DNA from: Telmatactis stephensoni
Taxonomy: Eukaryota > Cnidaria > Anthozoa > Actiniaria > Isophelliidae
Length of the DNA stretch: 64,000 bases
Direction: 5' to 3'
Assembly: GCA_029948255.1 (NCBI GenBank)
Contig: JALIZF010000828.1
Location: 27,151-91,150 of the forward strand
The translations under genes were made by a program, and so were the position numbers. A model generated the notes under the pieces. That model had not been told where the DNA came from, searched no databases, and worked only from the letters and a program-made list of their open reading frames with translations. The stretch's first letter is position 1. Each line of letters opens with the position of its first letter. This document shows positions 50,288-60,690 of this stretch, piece by piece.

Positions 50288-53200
50288 AATGTTTTTAAAG
50301 CGCCAATTCCCGGCCTTAAGCTCTACAGTGCTGTACAGTTGACGATAAAAAGTAAAAAGAAATCTAATGATATTAAAAAATTGTAAAAAGTGATGTTGAA
50401 ATAAGCAACATAACAATAATTCTTTGTTACACATTTAATTTTGCTTTGCCAACACTAGTGCCTTTTAAAGTCTCCAAATTTGACGTACCGGTTTCATAGT
50501 TGAGCTCTTAGCTAAGAGATCTACTAAATAGCTCTCCGTCTTAATCAAATCGTCGTCGTCGCTCTCTCCTTCAGCGTCATAGTTTGTGCACTGAAGAGAA
50601 GCAACGCTGAAGGACTCCCCTGCTTCACAGTAGTCCTCTTCAGTCATTGCTTCCCAGACTGCTCGCTTTCTCCTTTCTGAGCTAATAAACTCCTCCCACC
50701 ATTTATTTTCCTCTGTTGACATTCTTTGTGACAGGTGTTTTTTTTTCCGCACCATGGTGTCCGGGTCTGGGCAATTTTTCTCTTCATTTTCAGGTCTCGC
50801 GACACTGGGTGTTCCTGGGGGCAGTCGGTCCAAAACAATTATCGGACCATCTTTTATGGGATGCCAGGGCTCTTCCTCTTCGCCGGCCCACAACTTGTAA
50901 GTCATTTCCACTTGACCCATGGAGTTCTCTTTAAACTTGAAGGCATGTGGCGTGCTATGGTACGTCAGGGGATATATAAAGGGCACCAGCCACTCCTTCA
51001 AGTCATAGATGTTCTCCATGAGTATAGTGGATGGCGTTGGCGTGTAGCTTTCCGCAATGACCTTTCTTAAGGCGTCCAAAGTACACGCATTGACTTTTCT
51101 TAGGGAGACGGAAATTCTGCTGAACATCTACAAAAGAAACAGTCCACATTTTCTGTACGGTTTCGTGGGGCGGGGGAGGAGGAGTTTTCGTGATAAATGG
51201 GTTTACTATGACCATGCAAATTGTATATGTGGAAAACGTTCGATATCTCAATGATATAAACAATCTATATACTGATTTCCACCATTTTCAGTATCACTTA
51301 TAGAACTGCTTTAAGGTGTAAAACACATTTCCTTATATATTTTTGTTTCAAGTTGATATGTTTTTACTAGTTATGATTAATGATCATTAATAATTTATGA
51401 TTATCATTAATTAATAACTAACCTGATCTACATCTTCATGGGTGTGGCCTACCATAAGATAAGACAAGCGAATCTATAACGGTACAAAGTTATTTTTGTC
51501 AGCTACTTGCAGATACCATAGTGTAGTAACCAGATGTAAAATAGTTACAAACTTTCTTTGTGAAAGCAATCTTTTTCCAATCTCCGTTTTTTACTGCAAT
51601 TTTCATAATTCAGTATGCGAACTCTGACCTTCAAACAGTCCGTTGGAATTTGGGTTTTAGCTTCCGCCCACTTCAAACAAACAACCAAAAAAATACCCAT
51701 AAAGATCCCTAAAAACGCTTCAAATTACTTAATATGACCTTTAGACCTATAACAGCTAAATATAATTTTGGTATTAGTTAAATCTACGTATTTTTGATTT
51801 TTAATTTTGATTGACGGAAGCTAATTTGGCAAAAACCATGCACTTCAGTGTTTCACATCTCTGAGTTCGGAGGATTTTGAAAATTGCAGTAAATTGGTTT
51901 CTGATGTACCTTTTTAAATACGCGTGCTTTTACTAGGAAAGCACAAAAAGCCAAGACATAGATGTTCTTGCAATCTCTAAAACAATTATCCATTTGCCAG
52001 TAAAGAACTGGAGGTACGCTTCCACTCTGTGATTTAATGAAAAGTGTTTCATTTAGCCACCAAGTAAATTAAGTAAGACATATAGTTAATCAAAATACAT
52101 TGAAATGGGATAACCACTACATGTGTACATATTTTCTATATTCCATATTTCTTATATATCAAGAAAAGAATAAGAGAAAATTATTATGAAATAAATAAAA
52201 CACATTGAACCTGCTCTTTGATAGTTTTTAGAGCAACCAACAGGGCATTAGCAGTCACATTCGCATCCTGAGGCCATCTCGCAAAATCCAACAAACAAAT
52301 GGCTATGTTGTTTCCGTGTGAAAGGACTCCAGTTACATGCACTTTTAAAAAGTTTGCATGCTCTCCATCACTCTGTAAAAGTACAGACATATAAATTCAG
52401 GTTGTTTGGCACATGATACTTTTCATCTAATTTAGCAAACGTTTTTGTAATAAGAATTAATAATGAAAAACTGAGATGATGATATACAACGAAAAAAATT
52501 GAAATATTGATAATAATATTTATAACACCAAGGGGGATCCAGGGGGTGGGAGGGTGTAAAATTCAGACAGACAGAATCAATGCTGATCAGGGTTCCCCTT
52601 TCAAAATCTCTAGATTCGCCGCCATGAATACAGTAATTTAATAACTTTATTATGAACTGAAAGCAAAAACTATAAATGTTAATTTGATAAGGATGACAGG
52701 GAATTGGATAACTCAGCAAGCTCTACAATATATACAATCAAAACCTACCTTAGATGGAATTCGAAAGTGGGGAATATTTGTTTTGGCCTGATCCATGCCA
52801 TCCATGATGATGGAAAGATATTTCTCCGGGCGTTTTCTTGCCTTTTGCTGGTGCTTATAATACTTTTTTCTTTCGCGGCTAAAACACAAATTTTCGTTTT
52901 AAACCATTCAACACACTTTTATGTCACTGATAGGCTGTCGTTTTAGCCGGTGTTTGTGCTCCGGCATTGGAGTCAAAGAAACATTGTTATCAAACAAAAT
53001 TGATTTGTAGTTAAACTCGACTAAAGAAAGATGAAAGGGAAAGAGAGTTCACTTACCATTGCTGAAAGAGGTGTACTTTTTTTATTTCCTGCCAATTTAA
53101 CTTTCTCTGCTTATTCCTCAACTTTAGCACGTTGTCTTTGATGAGAGTACATATGCCACACTTCGTAAATCTGTTCGTCTGGATAATGTACAAACACCGG

Positions 53201-53457
53201 TTAACAAATTTTAATCGGGCTGGCAACCAATTTATAACAATGATTAAAATCTCAAACAATATTAGTTATCCCCTAGTCTAACAAGGTTTATTATACATAT
53301 CTATTTATGACACATTATGGTCAAATCTTAACTTATATACAAATACTATGTTACAATATAATAACGATATACTAATTCGTGAAGGATGTTTTTGCGATCA
53401 CTTTTGTGCAGAACCAATAGGAATGAAATGGAAAGCAATATGGACAACGTGAAAAAT

Positions 53458-53491
<34 letters not shown>

Positions 53492-55231
53492 ACAACCAAC
53501 CAACCAAACAAACAAACAAACAAAAACAGAGCACATTGTTTGTTAGTTCTTGTGTATACCTTTGGAATAATTACATACGGGTAGAACTTCAGCCACATTC
53601 TACGAAATTGGGTTTCGCTTAAAGTTTTTTTGCCCTTGAATGCTTCAAGGTATGTTTTATACACTTGAAGTTTGGTCACACAGGAAGGAAGATGCAGTTT
53701 CTTTTCGTTGGGCATGCGATCTGCTGTAGTTTCCACGTACTTTTCGAACCATATCTGTGCTGTTACCATACATCTAGAAATCTTACTATTACAGCCACGC
53801 ATACTTTGGGTAGAAACTGAACCTTTTTCATTCTCAAACAACTTTTTCAAATTGTGTAATCTGTGAAAGAATTGACATATAAACTAGTGAATGAAGAAGT
53901 CTGTAATAAAGTAGAATATTGACATGCAAATACTATAATATAATATATATAATATCACCTAATATTAATAACAAACTTTACAATAAACTAATCAAAACCG
54001 TTGTAAAATATGAGATAATTATAATAATAATAACAGTAATAATAATATGGACAGCAATGTAATACAAACTCTGCTATGTTGGTCAGAAATGGATCTCAGT
54101 TTAAATGGTGACGCTGGGTATACGTACCTGCCGTTGCTTATGCCGTAGCACATTCGCCACGCTTTCTGGCAGACACTTTGTCCTTTAACTCGGTACTCAT
54201 ATTGAAAAGTTAAAGGGAATTTATCACTCGGAATGCAGGCAAAGTGCAGGTAGTCTATTATGAACGCCCTTTGACTTTCTTCCGTCTTTTCCCAGAACCC
54301 TCTGAGACATTCCTGTATTGTTCCTGGGGATAGGAACGTTAGGCATTTTCTAGCGCAACAATTGGTTTTCAGAGCTGCGTCAAGATATACGCCCGACTTG
54401 TATTTCTCTATTTTTTTTCCTTTCACGGTCTTCTTTTTTCCGTTTTTCGTATACTGATGTGCACGGCCGTCTCGGACAATTTTGCTGTTGTCAATGTCTT
54501 GTTCACAGTTTTCGTTTGCCACCTTATAGAAATCAATGACAAACAGTAATCAGAAAAATATGAGATGATAAATGAATAAATCGATTGCATACTGGTATTT
54601 TCCACGGTAATTGCGGACGACGTTTAGGTACAAAGAAATAATAAAACGAACCCAAAGTAAACAGTTATGTGACACTCCCAGTGTTCAAGTGAACTTAAGG
54701 TTTTTGTCACGCTAATTAATACTACGAGCGGCGCAGTGTAAGAGGCGAAATCCGAGTCTACAGTCTAGTATGTATTTGTAAAGAGTATTTATTTATTTAT
54801 TTATTTTTTTTTTTGCTGTTGTTATAACAGGCAGATTTGGCGCGGGTTACGGACGTTCGATTTTTAGCGCGCGTAATGTCCCAGTCCGGCTTTCCTCGAA
54901 GCTCAGTATTAAAACATTTGCCAGGCGTTCCTTGCTGTCTGACTTGGTCGGAAAGTTACGCGCAGTTTTTCACCCTGAGCTTCGAGGAACGCCTGGGACA
55001 TAACGCGCGCCAAAAAATCGAACATCCGTATGAATTACACGCGCAGTAAAACAAATAAAAAAATACTCAAACAGCATTTTATTGAGCTCCTTTGATTTGG
55101 TCAATAATTTTTTGTCATACTATAGACCAGTTCATTGACCACAAGTGATCATGATCAAATAAAATTCAACTTACTTCATCGTCATCGACCTCACTCCATT
55201 CAGCATCACTTTCTTGTTGAGGAATGTCCAT
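49750..55231 (-). CDS. Transposase-like protein of the DUF7869 type, 10 exons, intact
   Basis: Exons 55175-55231, 54128-54522, 53560-53860, 53057-53178, 52749-52878, 52211-52372, 51910-52026, 51423-51473, 50489-51127 and 49750-49857 splice in matching phases to 2082 bases (693 residues). The start ATG sits in ACCATGG. Order of features: acidic N terminus; Cys cluster (TNCCARKCL); YGISNGRLHNL, helix-turn-helix-like; FTKCGICTLI; YLSIIMDGMDQAKTNIPHF; LYWQMDNCFRDCKN; SYLMVGHTHEDVDQMFSRIS; PHAFKF; acidic stretch; a basic C terminus resembling a nuclear localisation signal (KKGKRKKRS). The three acidic motifs (MDGMDQ, QMDN, HTHEDVD) could supply a DDE/D triad. I recognise the pattern from multi-copy invertebrate proteins labelled DUF7869; the transposase role is inferred. 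It is divergent to the Ulp1 gene. Confidence 0.75.
49885..50290. repeat. CTACTG hexanucleotide array grading into ACT and AAT arrays
   Basis: About 280 bases of imperfect CTACTG units are followed by ACT and then AATACT/AAT units. It fills the last intron of the transposase-like gene. The Val/Ser/Ile-rich frames across it are artefacts. Confidence 0.9.
53458..53525. repeat. CAA microsatellite
   Basis: About twelve CAA units are followed by AACCAACC/AAACAAAC units, in intron 3 of the transposase-like gene. Confidence 0.9.
54830..55045. repeat. Foldback MITE in intron 1 of the transposase-like gene
   Basis: ACGGACGTTCGATTTTTAGC, GCGCGTAATGTCCCAG and CCTCGAAGCTCAG on the left are matched inverted on the right (CTGAGCTTCGAGG, CTGGGACATAACGCGCGCC, AAAAAATCGAACATCCGT). 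Confidence 0.7.
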
Positions 55232-56659
55232 GGTCTTCAGACCATCAACTTTGATACAACAGCAAAATTCAAATGAAAGGGTTAACGTTTGTTATTTGCG
55301 TAAAAACGTAAGTTTGCTCTACGTCTTAGCTGATTAATCGCGTTGCTGATTTACCTGAGCGGCAACGTGTCTTCACAGTGAATCTTTGATATTTACTTGT
55401 CACTGAGAAATTGCTTTTTTCCCCTCAATCACTTAAGTCTTGATGCAACGGTGGTTAATCACAATCACAATTCTTGATGTCGGTTATGAAGACTACTTGA
55501 ATTGGGAGATTCAGTGACACAGCTATGTTCAGAATAGAATCACGGCGCGAATGGACCCAAAATAATCTCTCACAAATATTTTGTACTTGGCGCCTTTTCA
55601 GTAGCGCAATTTTGATTTGCTTAGCTCCGGGACTGTTCCTCATGTCTGTCCAATCATAAAGCATGTCAGTGTCAGTAAGTTATATTTTCAAAATGGTATC
55701 AAATTTCTAATATACATTTTGCATTTAATTTGGTGCCTTTTTCAGCTGCAAGCGCGATTCTCATTTGCCTTCAAATGGAAACTGTCTCCCTTTTTTGTCC
55801 ACTCACAGTACTCTTCTTCTTATCTAAGCCAGTAATGTTGTCAACACCATCTCAAGTTTCTTAGTAATTACCGCAGAATGATTTTCCGTCTTTTGTGAAA
55901 GAGCAGGCAAACTAATAGTTGGTAGTAAACGTCTAAACCCATTGTTTTCCTTTATTCTTTATCAATTACAACAAACTACTGTAAACGTCGATCTATTTTC
56001 TTTCACAGACGATGGAGAACCACTCTATCGAAATGTACTTGTGAACTGAGTCAATAGATAGTTCTCTTGTTCAAGAACCTTTTTATAATCTATGTCAATT
56101 AGTTTGTACTTTTCAGCTGCGCAATATTTATTTGCACAACTTTGGGACTGTCCCTCATTTCTGTCCTATCACAGTACTCTTTATTATTATGTGATGAATG
56201 GCTTTTTAAATATACATTTTTAACACAGTCCGAAAAGAGATTGAACAAATCTGAATATCACTTTGTTTATATACCAAAGACAAGGGTTTGTCTATCATGC
56301 CGGTGTGCGAACAGTTTGTTTAACATCGTTCGCAGGTCATGAGAAGATGCACGAATAGATAAGCAACGGCACTGTGACTTTACTAGACTCAAACACCCAC
56401 ATGTATGCTATCTTCCTATCTCTACATTTTATGAAAAGGTGTCTCCTGTTTAACAATTTAAACGTTTTGATAATGGATCCGGTATTTGCTCTTTCGAAAT
56501 AAGCATGCCTGTACCATAACATCATCGGCTTTGCGCGAGGTCATGGTCTTGCAACGGGTGCACGTGGCATAGCTCGGGTTTATATTCACATTCACCCCGG
56601 ACGTTGAACTATACGGATCAGTTTTTTTTTTCACTGCATCAAGTTTTTAATTTGGAAAT
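55232..56659. promoter_or_regulatory. Bidirectional promoter region with three diverged 80-base repeats
   Basis: This 1.4 kb lies between the start codons of the two divergent transposon genes. Three direct repeats start near 55593, 55735 and 56109. They share CTTTTCAGCTGC(G)CAA, TTTGC, GGGACTGT-CCTCAT-TCTGTCC and ATCACAGTACTCTT. Spacing, orientation and place suggest regulatory or transposase-binding units, which is an inference. Confidence 0.5.
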
Positions 56660-59600
56660 ATGGCCAGCACTAGTCGATACGTTCATATAGCGCCAGCGAT
56701 GTTCGAAGAGACCCGGAACATGGATATGGAAAGCCCAAATCAATTGTACGACATGCCGGACTTTATTGAAACTGCCAAAGAAATGCGGGAAAAACTTTTC
56801 GAACTTCAACTTCTTCAAGGTGAGGACTACTTGGAGCCTACTCAAAACAAAGTTATCCTGCGTCAGTGGAAAGATATTAACAAGCGTCAATATGGAGTAA
56901 AAAATGTAAGTCACTGTGATTTTTTTTGTAAAATCAATTTTGAAATGCGTTTGTCTTGTTAGTATATGTAATAAAAACTCTGTTAAATGTATTAAAACGC
57001 TGCTTTACAACTGATCTCGTTTGACTTGCATGTGCTGGTTCACCGCGGTTCACCACAGTTCTTTGTTGTTCATGCTAGAATTTCAATTCATTTTCAGGAC
57101 TTTAGAAAGCACGAGCTAGTAGCACAACTCAGTGCTAGAAATTTTGAAAAAGTATTGCAAATTGGCGAAAACGCCGCAACTTTATTTAAAACCGGCAAAG
57201 TTTCGACGTACACTTTCAAAAGCATCAACAAAAGCCAAACCGAAGCTGCAATTCACGACAAGCTAAGCGAAATTCTTAGTGGAAGCGTGACGGTGCGAGA
57301 ACTCAATAATGCAGGAAAAAAAGTAAGTACTCTCAACAGTTCAATTAGACTAATGCTAAGGGTATGCTTGCTGTGACTTTCGTTTCAATTAGTGTACAGC
57401 TTACTGAATAGATTGGAACATTTAATGATATAGAGTGTCGAGGATGGAAACTTATGCAAGCATCTTAATGAACAAGTCAAACAGGTAATAACGCTTCGTT
57501 AATGAGCACTAACTAAACATGCCGGGATGTGAGTTTAATCGAGTTATATTCTTTTTATCATCATAGCTTCAGAAGGAATTGGAACAATGGAAGTCAAAAT
57601 GCGCAGAATTAGAAAGAAGGCTTCAGGCTTCCCATAACAGAAACATTGAGGTATTTAATGAAAGAGACTGGCCTTGAACGGAGAATGCCGGCTCGGGGTA
57701 CAGGAAGCTGAAAATCTCAAGCAATGCGGCCGATTATTATCAGCACGTGGTACAATTGTATAAGTAAACTTCTTTTTTCTCTTTTCTCAGAAATCACACA
57801 ATATTCGCGAAATGGAACGCACTATAGATTCCGTGAGAGAAAGAGGAGAGAAAGAAAATGAACGTTTACAGAAGGTACATGATTTAGTTGAGAAGCGATT
57901 ACAGCATAGATTGCTTATTTTAAGATTAATTTTTTGTTCTGACATAGGAAATTGATCAGAGAGATGAAGTGATTAGGCAGTTGAAATTCAGTCTACTTTC
58001 TGATGTCTTGCAGAAAGATGTAAGTACAACCTGGGGTGACGACATTTGACAGATAATTATGACTTAGGTCGATTGTAATGTGTTTGCAGGAACCGCTACA
58101 GGAATCAGGTTACTGTACCTTCTTAGAAGAAGAGGAAACGTCAGAAATCACCAATCTCTTAGAGGTATGTTATCACCTAATAAATTTAGTGATAGATAAT
58201 TGTCCGCTAATTGCTGTTTTTTTTTTCTTTCTTTTTTTTTTTTTCTTTCTTTTCTTTTCTTTTCTTTTCTTTCTTTTCTTTTCTTTTCTTTTCTTTTCTT
58301 TTCTTTTCTTTTCTTTTCTTTTCTTTTCTTTTCTTTTCTTTTCTTTTCTTTTCTTTTCTTTTCTTTTCTTTTCTTTTCTTTTCTTTTCTTTTCTTTTCTT
58401 TTCTTTTCTTTTCTTTTCTTTTCTTTTCTTTTCTTTTCTTTTCTTTTCTTTTTTTTTCTTTTCTTTCTTTCTTTCTTTCTTTTTTTTTTTTGAAGGAGGA
58501 GGAGGAGGAGGAGGAGGAAGTGCCAAGTAGAAAGCAGAAGACCGCGGGTGCTGATAGCGCAGGGGGTCCATTAGCGAACAAGATCAATGGACAAGATCAT
58601 TTAGAAAATAATAAAGCAGCAGTCAAAGAGACTTTTGAGGTAGCCCTAATGGTTGAATAGCAACAAAGTTGATTTAATGTCTAGATTTAATTCAATACCC
58701 AGTCGGCTTGCTGACAGGCAATATTATTACCACTGTAGGTGACAACATCATCTGGATTCAAATTGATGATGACAGACTGTTGTTATAGCTCTAAATCGCA
58801 GGAGAATATTGATGTTAAACCAGTTAAGAAGGAGGAAAAAAAGGAGAGGAAACCAGAGGTAATTTGTAATCTTTTTGAAAAACTGAAAAAGTGGGAGCAG
58901 AAGAATTGGAATCAGTCAGTTAATACTGAATGCTAAATCGTGATTTGGTTTTGAATGCAGGGCCGTGAGGTGGTCACCTTACAGGAACCAAAAGAAAAAG
59001 CCAAAAAGGAAAGTAAAAGAACAAAAAAAGCCTCAGCATTGAAAGTATGCCATATTATATTGGGGATAAGTAAAAACTATCAATTCATAAAAGTTTATTG
59101 TTTTTTTGTACATCAACATGGTCGAAGCTTGCGTTTTTCACCTGGCTCTACACTGCATTTAAAGTTGATGCTGAAATACTCTTACATCATCTTTCAAATC
59201 ACTGCTCAAACACTCATACACTTTTATAAATGCTTAATTAATGATGGACATCTTTGTTATTATTGACATTATCACTGTTATTATTTCATTCATACTTGAC
59301 TATCAATTCATCAATCCATTCGAGCACTTTCAGTTTACACTTTCCGAATGAATCAGTACCGGCATAATGTTCATAACCTTATTTTTTAAAAGATAAACTC
59401 TGTCCCAACGAAGACTGTAAGTAAACCCCAAGAGAAAACATTGGACGACGTGAATTCCTGTGAACACTTTGTAAGTCAGAACTCTTTGGGACCCTTTGGA
59501 ATACTTATCTTTACATTATACTGCATTATAATTAAAACAGATGTAGATAAATTTGCGAAAATACAGAAATACGAATAACAATTTTATCTATATTTTGAAG

Positions 59601-60655
59601 CCGATTGATAGCAATACTTCAATCTTATATTGCCAGGCTAGTGACCATGAGCAAGACGAAGATTACGAAACTCCACCAAAGAAATACAAAGTGAGTTGTT
59701 TCATGAGTACGAGTGACCTACTAGTACTAACGATAACAGTATCAATTGTAATACAGTAATAAAAATGCCCTGCTAGCCATAGCAAAAGAAACGGAAAAAA
59801 ATAAAAACGCCACAAAATGTTAGTAATATAATGTTAATGGGGATGAAGATAATAATTGTAATAGTAATAATTACACTAAATAGTACGATAGCGCGAATGA
59901 CAATGAATGTCCAGAGCGGTTTCTATAAACCAATGAAGTAGATTCGTTGTTCGTGATCAAATGAAACTACTATCAAATGCAATTAACCATATTTTATATA
60001 CAACAAATTTATTTACAACTTATACCTTTATGTGTATTCTATTGTATAGCGGGCATCTCCAATTTCTAGTACCCCATTAACGACAGAAAAATCTCAGTCT
60101 TCGCGAAATGAAAAAGAAGACAAGGCAAGTACCTCCCTCAGGGTTCGTACGCCGCCTGGAAATCCTGGAAAATCCGGGATTTTTTTTTTAATCCTGGATC
60201 TTTTAATAAATTCATGAAGAACTCCAGAAACTCCAGGAAAACAGAAACGCATAAGTGTACGTTTACTGTACATATATGTGTAAGTAAAAGCTCTGTTTGC
60301 ATTCCGTAACTCAGCCAGTAAAAAACGTTGTGCAAATTATATTTTGCTTGAGTGAACTAGTGAAAAAACTCCTGGAAAACTCATGGTGTTACGATATGGA
60401 TTAAAGTCACATAACAAAGGTTCTGGTTCGTGACGGTTTATTGGAAGATCTCGTTACGCTCGCGCGTATTGTGACATAGAAAATTACAGTTAATTACAAT
60501 CAATTATATTTACGACACCTGGAAATAATTTGAAAATCCTCCTTACAAACTCCTGGATTTGTTGAATTTTTGTTGGGCGTACGAACCCTGCTCGCTATTA
60601 ACTAGTTTAGTTCAGTATTATATCCAACAGTGTGACACATCTTTATGCTAAATCC

Positions 60656-60690
<35 letters not shown>

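Noticed and set aside
49991..50434. 147-codon minus-strand frame rich in Val, Ala, Ile and Ser
   Set aside because: It is produced by the CTACTG/ACT/AAT arrays within an intron.
58173..58660. Long frames of Phe/Ser/Leu or Lys/Glu/Arg through the TTTTC array
   Set aside because: They are translations of a simple repeat. Only the GAG-starting exon at 58496-58639 fits the splice structure of the gene around it.
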